This document shows positions 1-9,989 of a stretch of DNA of 64,000 nucleotides, piece after piece. The notes under the pieces are model-generated. The model was not told where the DNA came from and searched no databases. It saw nothing but the letters and a program-made list of their open reading frames with translations. Every line of letters starts with the position of its first letter. Position 1 is the stretch's first letter. The position numbers and the translations under genes were made by a program. Origin of the DNA: JAEUMW01 sp963734295 (GTDB lineage Bacteria > Pseudomonadota > Gammaproteobacteria > Burkholderiales > JAEUMW01); the NCBI GenBank assembly GCA_963734295.1, contig CAVTGS010000016.1, positions 19,700-83,699 on the forward strand, read 5' to 3'.

Positions 1-2063
1 CGCGCTGCAAGGCGTCCTGCAGCCGCAGGGTCCAGGTGCGGAGCTCAGCCGACGTCGTCTCCCTGCAGGGTGTACTGATAGGTGCCGCTCGACTGCCGCC
101 CGCCGGCCCGGACGTCCTGCACCGGGTTCAGGAAAAGCCGCGCGCCGGGCTGCCGCGCGAGCTGCGGGCGCAGCCGTTCGATCACGTGGTCGGACGTTTC
201 CCTGCGCTCGGCGAGGGGTTTCAACTGAATGAACATCGTGCCCGAGTTGCGCTGTCCGCCACCGGTGAACGCGGTGACGTTCTGCACCGCCGGGTCGGCG
301 CGCACGATTTCGACGAAGTCCGCGACCTTCTGCCGCATCGCCTGGAACGAGATGCTCTGGTCGGCGCGGATCCAGCCGATGAGCCGGCCGGTGTCCTGCG
401 TCGGGATGAAGCCCTTGGGGATCGCCACGTACAGGTAGACGTTCAGGGCGATGGTCGCCGCCAGCAGCACCATCATGAAGCGGCCGTGGCGCAACGACCA
501 GGCGAGGCTCACCCGGTAGCCGTGCAGGAGCCACTGGAAGACGCGCTCGCTCGCGCGGTACAGGCGGCCGCGAGTGCGCTCGTGCTCGGGCTTGAGCAGC
601 CGCGCGCACATCATCGGGGTGGCGGTGAGCGAGATCAAGAGCGAGACCAGCACGGCCGCCGACAGCGTGACGGCGAATTCCCGGAACAACCGGCCCACGA
701 TGCCGCCCATGAACAAGAGCGGCATGAACACGGCCACCAGCGACACGCTCATCGACAGCACCGTGAAACCTACCTCGCGCGTGCCGACGAGTGCCGCCTG
801 CGTGGGGTTCATGCCGCGCTCGACGTGCCGCGATACGTTCTCGAGCACGACGATGGCATCGTCGACGACGAAGCCGGCGGCCACGATGAGCGCCATCAGC
901 GACAGGTTGTTCAGGCTGAATCCGGCGAGGTACATCACGCTGAAGGTCGCGACCAGCGACACGGGCACCGCCACGGTCGGGATGAGCGTCGCCTGCACGC
1001 TGCGCAGGAACACGAACACCACTGCGACGACGAGCGCGATCGCGATCAGGAGCGTGCGCTCGACTTCGCGCAGCGAGGCGCGGATGGTCGACGTGCGCTC
1101 CATCATGAGTTCGAGGTCGATCGCGGCCGGGATCGACGCGCGCAGGAACGGCAGCAGGCTGCGCACCCGCTCCACCGTCTCGATGATGTTGGCGCCCGGC
1201 TCGCGCGAGATCTGGAGGATGATCGCCGGCTTGCCGTTCGCGAGGCCGGCGTTGCGCACGTCCTGCACGGAATCCACCACCTCCGCCACGTCGCCGAGCC
1301 GCACCGGGGCGCCATTGCGGTAGGCGACCACGAGCGGCCGGTACTCCGCCGCCTTCTTTGCCTGATCGTTGGCGTAGATCGACCACTGCCGCTCGCCGTT
1401 CTCGAGGAAGCCCTTCGGCCGGTTGGCGTTCGCGGCGGCAAGCGCTGCGCGCACCTCGTCGAGCCCGATGCCGTGATGGTTCAACGCGGTCGGGTTGAGC
1501 TCCACGCGGACCGCCGGCAGCGAGCTGCCCCCGACGCTTACCTGCCCGACGCCCTCCACCTGCGAGAGCTTCTGCGCGAGCACCGTGGAGGCCACGTCGT
1601 AGAGCTGGCCCGGGGTCAAGAGATCGGAGGTGAGCGCCAGCACCATGATGGGGGCATCGGCGGGATTCACCTTCCGGTACGTCGGATTGTTCGGGAGGCT
1701 CGTGGGGAGCTGGGCGCGCGCCGCGTTGATCGCGGCCTGCACGTCGTTCGCGGCGCTGTCGATGTCGCGCGCGAGATCGAACTGCAGCGTGATCCGGGTC
1801 GATCCCTGGGTCGACGACGAGGTGATCTCGTTCACGCCCGCGATGCGGCCGAGCTGGCGTTCGAGCGGTGTTGCCACGGTCCCGGCCATCACCTCTGGGC
1901 TCGCGCCGGGCAGCGCCGCCGTCACCGAGATCGTCGGGAACTCGACCTGGGGCAGGGGCGCGACCGGTAGCAACCGGTAAGCCACCGCACCGGAGAGGAC
2001 CAGCGCCAGCATGAGCAGCGTGGTCGCGACCGGGCGGTCGATGAAGGGCGCGGACAGGTTCAC
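1..2063 (-). CDS. mdtC: RND multidrug efflux permease, MdtC-like (partial, frameshifted)
   Basis: Inner-membrane pump subunit of a tripartite RND efflux system, expected to pair with the MdtB-like protein encoded just upstream. The start is a GTG at 2063 whose GTGA overlaps the mdtB stop, and the protein opens NLSAPFIDRPVATTL like the family. Visible signs are the N-terminal TM helix, the porter domain (ADAPIMVLAL), the TM bundle (NLSLMALIVAAGFVVDDAIVVLENV) and the PKGFIPTQDTG segment. About 670 residues are present before the frame breaks. A stop appears at about 45, but removing one base near 48-51 restores AELRTWTLRLQDALQ to the window edge, so an extra base is likely. The C-terminal half lies beyond the window. 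The MdtC assignment over MdtB rests on gene order and is moderately sure. Confidence 0.85.
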
Positions 2064-5000
2064 GGCTGCCGACCCTCGACCGCGGGGCCGCGCGCGCTCG
2101 CCGCGGGGGGCCGGTCGACGCGCCGGGCCATCCGGTCGAACGCGAGGTAGATCACCGGTGTCGTGAACAGCGTGAGCACCTGGCTCACGATCAGTCCGCC
2201 GACCAGGGTGAGGCCGAGCGGGTGGCGCAGCTCGGACCCCACGCCGGTGCCGAGCATGAGCGGCAGCGCGCCGAGCAGTGCCGCCAGGGTGGTCATGAGG
2301 ATCGGGCGGAAGCGCAGCAGACACGCCTGGTAGATCGCCTCGCGCGCGGTCATGCCTTCACTGCGCTCCGCCTCGAGGGCGAAGTCGATCATCATGATGG
2401 CGTTCTTCTTGACGAGTCCGATCAGCAGGATGATGCCGATGATCGCGATGATGCCGAGCGGCGTGCCCGCGAGCATCAGGGCGAGCAGGGCGCCGACGGC
2501 AGCCGAGGGCAGCGTGGAGAGAATCGTGATCGGGTGGATGTAGCTCTCGTAGAGCACGCCGAGCACGATGTACATCGACGACGATGGCGGCGAGAATCAG
2601 CAGGAGCTGATTCGTGAGCGATGCGCGGAAAGCGAGCGCCGCGCCCTGGAAGCTCGTGAGCACGGAGGGCGGCAGGCCGATCTCCTGCGCCGTCGCTTCG
2701 ATCGCCGTCACGGCCGCACCGAGCGCGGCGTCGGGGGCGAGATTGAACGAGATGGTCGCGGCCGGAAACTGGCCGATGTGATTGATCGCGAGCGGCGCGG
2801 ACCCGACCGTCACCCGGGTGAGGGCATCGAGCGGCACCTGAGCGCCGGACGACGCCGTTACGTAGATGCCCTTGATCGCCTCCGGTCCGCTACGGAATTC
2901 GGGCTTGACCTCGAGCACCACCCGGTACTGCGTCGCCTGGGTGAAGATGGTCGAGATCAGCCGCTGCCCGAACGCGTCGTACAGCGCGTTGGAGATTGCC
3001 GCCGGCGTGATCCCGAGGCGTCCGGCGGTGTCGCGGTCGATGTCGACGAAGACTTGCAGCCCCGCGTCCTGGAGGTCGCTTGCCACGTCCGTGATCTGCG
3101 GCAGCCGTCGCAACTCGTCGACGAGTCGCGGCACCCACGTGGCGAGGGTCTGCGGATCCGAGGACTCGAGCGTGAACTGGTACTGGGTGCGGCTGACGCG
3201 GTCTTCGATGGTGAGATCCTGCACCGGCTGCATGTAGAGCGTGACGCCCTCCACCTTCGCGAGCTCCGGTTGCAGCCGCCGGATGACCTCGGTCGCGCTC
3301 GCCCCGCGCTCGGAGAGGGGCTTCAGGTTGATCAGCATCCGCCCGCTGTTGAGCGTCGCATTGGTGCCGTCCACGCCGATGAACGAGGACAGGCTCGCTA
3401 CCGCCGGGTCACGCAGCACGACGCGCGCGAGCGCTTGTTGGCGCTCCGCCATGGCCGAGAAGGAGACGCTCTGGGAGGCCTCCGAGATGCCCTGGATCAC
3501 GCCCGTGTCCTGCACCGGGAAAAAGCCCTTCGGCACGAGGAGGTAGAGCACCACGGTGAGGACGAGGGTGGCGATCGCGACCGCGAGCGTCGCGCCCTGC
3601 CGGTCGAGCACCCAGGTGAGCATCCTGCCGTAGCGCGCGATCACCGCATCGAAGAACCGTCCCGTCGCGCGGTAGAAGCGGCTCTGTTCGGACGCGGGTG
3701 TGCGGTGCAGGAGCTTCGCGCACATCATCGGCGTGAGCGTGAGGGACACGACCGCCGAGATCAGGATTGCCACCGCCAGCGTGATCGCGAATTCGCGGAA
3801 GAGCCGGCCCACGACGTCGCCCATGAAGAGCAGCGGGATCAGCACCGCGATGAGCGACAGCGTGAGCGAGATGATGGTGAAGGCGATCTGGCGGGATCCC
3901 TTCAGCGCCGCCGCGAGAGGCGGTTCGCCGCGTTCGATGTAGCGCGCGATGTTCTCGATCACGACGATCGCGTCGTCCACCACGAAGCCGGTTGCGACGA
4001 CGAGCGCCATCAGCGTCAGGTTGTTGATGGAGAAGCCGGCGAGGTACATGAAGCCGAACGTGCCGACGAGCGACAACGGCACGGCGACGCTCGGAATCAG
4101 GGTGGCGGCGACGTTGCGCAGGAAGAGGAAGATCACCGTGACCACCAGGGCTACCGCGAGCAGGAGCTCGAACTGCACGTCGCGAACCGATGCGCGGATG
4201 GTCACGGTACGGTCTGTCAGCACCGCGATTTCGACGGCGGCGGGCAGGGACGACTGCAACTGCGGCAGCAGGCGCTTGACCCGGTCCACCACTTCGATCA
4301 CGTTGGCGCCCGGCTGGCGCTGGATGTTCAGGATCACCGCCGGCACGTCGTTCATCCACGCGGCGAGCCGCGCGTTCTCGGCGTCCTCGATTACGTCGGC
4401 GACATCGGACAGGTAGATCGGTGCGCCGTTGCGATAGGCGACCACGATGCCCTTGTACTCAGCGGCCGAGCGCAACTGGTCGTTGGCGTCGATGGTGTAG
4501 CTGCGCTGGGCGCCGTCGAAGCTCCCCTTCGCCCTGTTGACGTTGGCCGCGGCGATCGCGGTACGCACCTCCTCGAGGGTCAGGCCCTGCGCGGCGAGCG
4601 CCTTCGGATTCGCCTGCACCCGTACCGCCGGCCGCTGACCGCCCGCGAGCGTGACGAGACCGACGCCCGACACCTGCGAGAGCTTCTGCGCGAGGCGGGT
4701 GTCCGCCAGGTTCTGCACCTCGGGCAGCGGCAGCGTCTGCGACGTGAGCCCGAGCGTCAGGATCGGCGCATCGGCCGGGTTGACCTTGCTGTAGACGGGC
4801 GGGGCGGGCAGATCCGGCGGCATCAGGTTCGAGGCGGCATTGATCGCCGCCTGCACACCCTGCTCCGCGACATCCAGACTCAAGTCGAGATTGAACTGCA
4901 GCGTGATGACCGACGCGCCGCCGGAGCTGGTGGAAGACATCTGCCTCAAGCCCGGAATCTGTCCGAACTGGCGCTCGAGCGGCGCGGTCACCGACGAGGT

Positions 5001-5177
5001 CATGACTTCCGGGCTCGCGCCGGGATAGAACGTAATCACCTGGATCGTCGGGTAATCGACTTCGGGCAGCGCGGAGAGCGGCAACAGCCGGTAGGCCATG
5101 ATCCCCGACAGCAGGATCGCCGCCATGAAGAGCGAGGTCGCCACCGGCCGCAGGATGAACGGCCGCGAGGGATTCAT
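2060..5177 (-). CDS. mdtB: RND multidrug efflux permease, MdtB-like (frameshifted near 2576)
   Basis: Proton-driven inner-membrane RND transporter, about 1038 residues once the frame is repaired, the normal family length. The ATG at 5177 overlaps the mdtA stop (ATGA). The N-terminus MNPSRPFILRPVATSLFMA, the NADAPILTLGL-type porter segment, the charged TM helix GFVVDDAIVVIENIARY and PKGFFPVQDTG are all typical. After LLLILAAIVV the frame turns to arginine/histidine-rich nonsense, while the neighbouring frame continues perfectly as MYIVLGVLYESYIHP to the stop at 2060. A single extra C near 2576 explains this. The downstream part, with LIGLVKKNAIMMIDFALEAER, is intact. It may be an assembly error or a true lesion. 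Confidence 0.88.
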
Positions 5178-6469
5178 GGTGCGGCGGTGCGCGGACGGCT
5201 GCGTGCGGCGCCGGCCTTGGCGGAGGATGGTGCGGCACCGCCGGCACCGGCGCTGCGTTCGATCGTTTCGACCTTGGAGCCTTCCCGCAACCGGTCGGCG
5301 CCGTCGACTACCACCCGCTCTCCGGGGGCCACGCCGGACTCCACCATCGCGGTGTCGCCTTCGATCGCCGCGAGCTTGATCGGCCGCAGCGCGACCGTCT
5401 GCTCGGGCGTGACGGCATAGACGAAAGTCCCCTGGGCGCTGCGCTGAATCGCGGCGGTCGGGATGGTCGTGACACCGCGCCGGGTGTCGAGCAGCAGGCG
5501 CACGTTCACGAACTGATTCGGGAAGAGCGTCCCGTCGGTATTGGGGAACTCTGCCTTGAGCTTGACCGTCCCGGTGGCCGGGTCGATCTGGTTGTCGAAC
5601 GTGAGCAGCACGCCCTCCGCGAGCCTCACCCTCTTCTCGCGGTCGTAGGCGTCGACCGCCAGCCGATCGCCCGAGTCGAGCCGCTTCATCACGCTCGGCA
5701 GATGGTCCTGCGGCAGCGTGAACACCACCGTGATGGGTTTCAACTGGGTGATGACGACGAGACCGTTCGGATCCGAAGCGCGCACGATGTTGCCGGGGTC
5801 GACCTGGCGCAGGCCGAGGCGGCCGCTGATCGGCGCGGTGACCCTGGCATAGGTGAGCTGCAGTCTGGCGTTACCGGCCTGGGACTGGTCGACCTTGACC
5901 GCGCCTTCGTACTGGCGCACCAGTGAGGCCTGCGTGTCGACCTGCTGCTTCGCGATGGAATCCTGCTCGAAGAGCGTGCGGTAGCGGTCGAGGTCGAGCC
6001 TTGCGTTGGCGAGGAGTGCCTGATCGCGCGCGAGCTGCCCTTCGGCCTGCGCGAGCTGCACCTGGAACGGGCGCGGGTCGATCTCGGCGAGCAGATCGCC
6101 TTCCTTGACGAGCTGGCCTTCCTTGAAGAGCACCCGCATCAATTGCCCTTCCACCCGGCTTCGTACCGTGGCGGTCTTGAGCGGGGTGACGGTCCCGAGG
6201 CCCTCCAGGTAGACGTCGATGTCGCCGGTCTTCGCCGCCGCTGCGACCACGGGAATCGGGCGCTCGGCCGCGTCGGGTCCGCGCGCTGCCGCGGCGGGGT
6301 CGCGGCTGGCGGGGAAGCGGGTATACGCGGCATAGGCGCCGGCGACGAGCAGGACTGCCAGAAGCGGCCAGAGCCAGCGCTGTCGTCTCGACCGCGGCGC
6401 AGGCATGACGGCCGGCCCGTGCGGTGCGGTGGCGACTTCCTGGATCTGGGGTTCGGTGGTGGTGTTCAT
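5174..6469 (-). CDS. mdtA: RND efflux periplasmic adaptor, MdtA-like
   Basis: Membrane-fusion (adaptor) protein that links the MdtBC-type pumps to an outer-membrane channel. It has 431 residues: an N-terminal membrane anchor (about residues 30-47, LWPLLAVLLVAGAYAAY), the first biotinyl-lipoyl half with VTPLKTATVRSRVEGQL, an alpha-hairpin rich in Q, A and R, the second lipoyl half (TAPISGRLGLRQVDPGN) and a beta-barrel and membrane-proximal domain ending in a poorly conserved Ala/Ser-rich tail. I chose the ATG at 6469 over an upstream in-frame start because MNTTTEPQ begins just before the anchor, like homologues. It is the first gene of mdtABC. No TolC-type gene is visible in the window. Confidence 0.9.
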   Translation of the reverse strand: MNTTTEPQIQEVATAPHGPAVMPAPRSRRQRWLWPLLAVLLVAGAYAAYTRFPASRDPAAAARGPDAAERPIPVVAAAAKTGDIDVYLEGLGTVTPLKTATVRSRVEGQLMRVLFKEGQLVKEGDLLAEIDPRPFQVQLAQAEGQLARDQALLANARLDLDRYRTLFEQDSIAKQQVDTQASLVRQYEGAVKVDQSQAGNARLQLTYARVTAPISGRLGLRQVDPGNIVRASDPNGLVVITQLKPITVVFTLPQDHLPSVMKRLDSGDRLAVDAYDREKRVRLAEGVLLTFDNQIDPATGTVKLKAEFPNTDGTLFPNQFVNVRLLLDTRRGVTTIPTAAIQRSAQGTFVYAVTPEQTVALRPIKLAAIEGDTAMVESGVAPGERVVVDGADRLREGSKVETIERSAGAGGAAPSSAKAGAARSRPRTAAP

Positions 6470-6620
6470 CGTTTCAGCAGCAGTCTCGTGCCGCCGGCGG
6501 GCGGTACGCGGCACCGGCTCACACGCCGGTTCGCCGGCCGGGTTGCGCCCGCGCTGTGCGTCGTGACCCGGGTGGATCGACGCTCACGACAGCGGAGAAT
6601 CCCGACGACGATGCTGCTGG

Positions 6621-6626
6621 ATTATA
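6621..6626 (-). promoter_or_regulatory. Possible sigma-70 -10 box for mdtABC
   Basis: A perfect TATAAT on the minus strand, rare in DNA this GC-rich, gives a start point near 6614 and a leader of about 145 nt before mdtA. The matching -35 position is poor, so an activator may be needed. The rest of the 420-bp mdtA/regulator gap holds a terminator and a sigma-54 promoter (separate entries) and no gene I can support. Confidence 0.4.
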
Positions 6627-6782
6627 GCGACAGCGTCCACCCGACCGAGTTCGGGACGAGCCCGGCGGCTCGGTGGCCGTCCCGGGAGAATTGGCTGCAA
6701 TCAACCTGCTGGTGGCTGCCTGGAACCAGCGCGTGTGGCAGGGTCCAGCCGGGCCAGGAGCGGGAGGGTGGGAAAGTCGCTG

Positions 6783-6815
6783 CAAAAACAAAGGCCGGGT
6801 GAGACGCCCCCGGCC
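6783..6815 (-). terminator. Intrinsic terminator after the response regulator
   Basis: Read on the minus strand, AGGCCGGG and CCCGGCCT form an 8-bp stem around a 9-nt loop, followed by a T-rich run (TTGTTTTTG). It lies about 75 bp past the regulator stop and would end that transcript, and also any RNA begun at the sigma-54 promoter at 6863-6880. Confidence 0.7.
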
Positions 6816-6862
6816 TGGAAATCAAAGCTTGGTATAGCCTTGACGGTGCAGGGCGAGGGCAG

Positions 6863-6880
6863 TGCGCAACGCCCGTGCCA
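6863..6880 (-). promoter_or_regulatory. Sigma-54 promoter just past the NtrC-type regulator gene
   Basis: The minus strand reads TGGCACG-GGCG-TTGCG, a near-consensus -24/-12 element with exactly 10 nt between GG and GC. It lies 9 bp after the stop codon of the sigma-54 activator gene and points away from it. The start point would be near 6854, so the terminator at 6815-6783 would end the RNA after about 70 nt. This may drive a small RNA or an attenuated leader for mdtABC. Confidence 0.65.
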
Positions 6881-6888
6881 GCCAAACC

Positions 6889-8313
6889 TCAGGCGTCCTT
6901 GAAGCCGTACTTGTCCATGCGGTAGCGCAGGGTCATCCGGCTGACACCCAGCCGGCGGGCGGCTTGCGACACGTTGTCGCCGGTGTCCCGCAGCGCCTGC
7001 TCGATCAGCATGCGCTCGGCCGCCTCCAGCGTGAGACCCCTGAGCGGGAACGACTCGGCCATCGCCTGCGGCGTCTGCGTGAGTGCGAGCGCCTGCGCGT
7101 CGATCACGGCGCCGTGCGAGAGCAGCACCGCGCGCTCCACCAGATGGCGCAGCTCGCGCACGTTGCCAGGCCAGTGGTAGCGGCTCATGGCTTCCATGGC
7201 GGCGGGGCTGAAGCGGTGGGCAGGCAGCCCATAGCGGCGCGCGGTCTGCAAGGCGAAATGGCGCGCGAGGGTGACGATGTCTCCACCGCGCTCGCGCAGC
7301 GGCGGCACCGTCAAAGTGATCACGTTCAGGCGGTAGTACAGATCGGCGCGGAACTCTCCTTCGGCAATCATCGCCGGCAGATCGCGGTTGGTGCCCGCCA
7401 TGATGCGCGCCTGAATCGGACGCTCCTTCACGCTGCCGATGCGCCGTGTGCGCCGGCGCTCGATCACGTTCAGGAGCTTTGCCTGCAGGTCGAGCGGCAG
7501 CTCGCCGATCTCGTCGAGAAAAATGGTGCCGTTCTCCGCGGCCTCCAGCAGGCCCGCGCGCGCACCGACGGCACTCGTGAATGCGCCCTTTTCGTGGCCG
7601 AAGAGCTCTGCTTCCATCAGGTCCCGTGGCAGGCTCGCGCAGTCCACCTGGACGAAGGGCTGATCGCGAAACGGCCCCGTGAGGTGCAGCAGCCGTGCCG
7701 CGACATCCTTGCCGCTGCCGGTCTCGCCCAGGATCAGGACCGTCGGCCGCGGCTCGCCGGCACCGCCGCCCAGGCGCGCCAGGCGGTGGATCTGATCGCG
7801 CAGCCGCTGGATCGGCGGGCTCTCGCCGATCAGGAGCGCGCCCTCGACCGCGACGTGGCTGTCGCGCTCGCGCGAGTAGTCGAGCTGGTTGCGCATCTGG
7901 GTGGTCGCCAGCACCCGCTCCACCACCAGCCGTAGTTCATCCAGATCGATCGGCTTCTTGAGGTAGTCCGCGGCGCCGAGCTTGATCGCCTGCACCGCGT
8001 CGCCGATCTCGCCGTAGGCCGTGAGCACGAGCACCTGCGGGCGATCCTCCCCGAGCGTTGCGAGCTCGGCCAGAAAATCCATGCCGTTGCCGTCGGGCAG
8101 CCGCAGGTCGAGCAGCACGAGGTCGGGCGCCGCCGCCTGCATCGCTTGACGGCCGCCCGCGAGCGTCGCGGCGCACGCCACGTCGAAGCTCGCGGCGTCG
8201 AGCGATTTCGCGACGGCGCGCGCGAAGAGGCTTTCGTCCTCGATCACGAGAACGCGGGCGCGGGCGGCGACCGGGGGCGGTGCGGGGGCAGTGACGGTGT
8301 CCAGCGTCCTCAT
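6889..8313 (-). CDS. NtrC-family sigma-54-dependent response regulator
   Basis: Cytoplasmic transcription activator of 474 residues. The receiver domain (about residues 20-135) has the acidic pair ED at 25-26, phospho-acceptor Asp69 (LLDLRLPDG), T98 and the K-K-P switch. The AAA+ domain has Walker A GETGSGK (about 196-202) and Walker B TIFLDEIGE. The sigma-54 contact loop reads GAFTSA, not GAFTGA. A Fis-type helix-turn-helix closes the protein (SQAARRLGVSRMTLRYRM). The start ATG at 8313 overlaps the kinase stop (ATGA) if one extra base in the kinase is removed. As given, kinase and regulator read as one continuous frame. It should be activated by the neighbouring kinase; the signal is unknown. 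Confidence 0.9.
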   Translation of the reverse strand: MRTLDTVTAPAPPPVAARARVLVIEDESLFARAVAKSLDAASFDVACAATLAGGRQAMQAAAPDLVLLDLRLPDGNGMDFLAELATLGEDRPQVLVLTAYGEIGDAVQAIKLGAADYLKKPIDLDELRLVVERVLATTQMRNQLDYSRERDSHVAVEGALLIGESPPIQRLRDQIHRLARLGGGAGEPRPTVLILGETGSGKDVAARLLHLTGPFRDQPFVQVDCASLPRDLMEAELFGHEKGAFTSAVGARAGLLEAAENGTIFLDEIGELPLDLQAKLLNVIERRRTRRIGSVKERPIQARIMAGTNRDLPAMIAEGEFRADLYYRLNVITLTVPPLRERGGDIVTLARHFALQTARRYGLPAHRFSPAAMEAMSRYHWPGNVRELRHLVERAVLLSHGAVIDAQALALTQTPQAMAESFPLRGLTLEAAERMLIEQALRDTGDNVSQAARRLGVSRMTLRYRMDKYGFKDA

Positions 8314-9753
8314 GATCGCGGCAGGCGGATCCGCACCTCGGTGCCGCGCGGGGACAAGGTTGTCGAAGGCGATGCTGCCGCCGTGCACGTCGCACACCTT
8401 CATGGCGAACGGTATCCCGAGCCCGGTACCGAAACGCTTGGTCGACGGGCCCGGGGCGAGGTCTCTGGCGGTGGGCGAGAAGGGGATGCCGCCGCCTTCG
8501 TCACGGATCGACAGGAAGGCCGCATCGGCGGATCCGTTAACCCGCACCGTGACGCGACCGGCATTCGGCGAGGCCTCGATGGCGTTCGAGAGCAGGCCTT
8601 GCAGCGCCTGCTCGAGGAGCTGCGGATCGGCCCTGATCTCCACGTCGTCGTCCCAGCCGTCGCGGTGTAGATGGAGCTCTTTCTGGGCGAGCTTCGGCCC
8701 GAGCATCTGCACGACATTGTCCAGGAGCGCCGACAGCTTGCAAGGGGTGCGCTGCGGCGCGAGGGGGTGCAGGTAGTTGAGGAGCGACTGAGTCCAGCGG
8801 TCGAGCTTGTCCGCCGTCGAGATGATGCCATGCAGGCCGTCGCGGATCTCGGGGGAGATCGGCGGTTGGCTCATCACCTGGGCGGTGGCGCGGATGCTCG
8901 CGAGCGGGTTGCGGATGTTGTGGGCGACGACCGGGAGCAGGGCGCCCAGCGTGGCCTGCTTCTCGGCGCGAACCAGCGAGGCGCGGCTTTCCTCGAGGTC
9001 GGCCGCCATCCGGTTCACGGCCTGGGCGAGCCGCCGGAGCTCCTCGGCGCCCGCCTCCGGCACCCGGTGCGCGAGCTCGCCGCTCGCGATCTTTCGCGTC
9101 GCCGACTCGACCGCCGAGAGGGGTGCCACTACCTGCTGCGAGAGAAAGAGGCGCGACAGGACGAGCAGCGCCAGGGCGAGCAGGATGGGAACGACGAAGA
9201 GCAGCGGCGCGAGCTCGTTGAGCGTGCCGAGCCGCTCCTGCTGCTCGGACTGTTGCAGCAGCAGCACACGCTCGATGGCGCGGAACGCATCCTCGTACTC
9301 GCCAAGCCCCTCGCCTTCGAGCTCGGCGTCGAAGATTTTCTGCCGCTGCAGGAGGCTCATCGTCGAGCGACTCTCGAGGATGCCGTCGGACTGTTCCTTC
9401 ACCGTCCGGTACGCGGCCTCGAGGCGGTTCATGGCCTCGCGCTCGCGACCGTTGAGCGGAGCCGCCTGAATACGGGAGAGATGCTGCTCGATGCGCCGCT
9501 GGTACTGCTGATATTGCTGCTGGGCGTGGGGGTCGTTCAGAAAGGCGCCGTCGAACACCTCCTTCACCTGGCGGTAGAGGTTGCCGCGCATGTCCTGCAC
9601 CTCGTTCACGATGCTCGTGATGCGGGACGACTCTTTCGACGCCTGACGCAGGAAGTACATGCCGGCCCCACCGACGGCGCCCGCAGCGAGCACCAGGGCG
9701 AGGTACCCCATCGCGTAGAGCAGCATCAGGTGTTTCAGGGATCGGTTACGCAT
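8310..9753 (-). CDS. Membrane sensor histidine kinase (frameshift at its 3' end)
   Basis: Sensor kinase partner of the sigma-54 regulator, about 480 residues. TM1 (about 9-33) and TM2 (about 183-205) flank a Q/E-rich, probably helical periplasmic sensor domain. A HAMP segment follows, then the H-box with His278 (VVAHNIRNPLAS), the N-box (LLSNAIEAS), DEGGGIPF and the GTGLGIPFAMKV ATP-lid motif. The start ATG at 9753 precedes MRNRSLKHLMLLYAMGY. Near the end a run of four G (8350-8353) throws the frame. With three G the protein ends in the normal RGTEVRIRLPRS and its TGA overlaps the regulator ATG. I therefore treat the apparent kinase-regulator hybrid as an artefact. Confidence 0.85.
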
Positions 9754-9864
9754 CGCCGGCCTCTGCCCGCGCTCCGGGCGGGCGTCGGCCCTCAGCTTAC
9801 TCGTGTCGGGTGGCGGGCTGAAAGGGCGCGCAGCTTGCGCCGCCGCCGCTCTCCGCTCGCCCAG

Positions 9865-9892
9865 AAAAAACCGGGCTCGAGAGCCCGGCTTG
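9865..9892 (-). terminator. Intrinsic terminator after the AcoR-like gene
   Basis: On the minus strand an inverted repeat (GCCGGGCTC / GAGCCCGG) is followed directly by six T. It lies about 100 bp downstream of the stop at 9990 and would separate this gene from the kinase/regulator operon. Confidence 0.7.
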
Positions 9893-9989
9893 AAATGGAG
9901 AACTATCATGAAAGCGTGCTGCGAAGCTCACAACACGCACCTAGAGTATAGCAAATCCGTGCGCGCTCGGGTGTCGATGCGGCGGCGTT

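Noticed and set aside
36..1970. Plus-strand 644-codon open frame
   Set aside because: It mirrors the RND permease codons on the minus strand; His/Arg/Asp-rich composition and no domain. A high-GC antisense shadow.
2568..5420. Plus-strand 950-codon open frame
   Set aside because: Antisense to mdtB, same His/Arg/Glu-rich composition, no recognisable fold.
8671..9951. Plus-strand 426-codon open frame
   Set aside because: Antisense to the sensor kinase; no motif, composition of a shadow frame.
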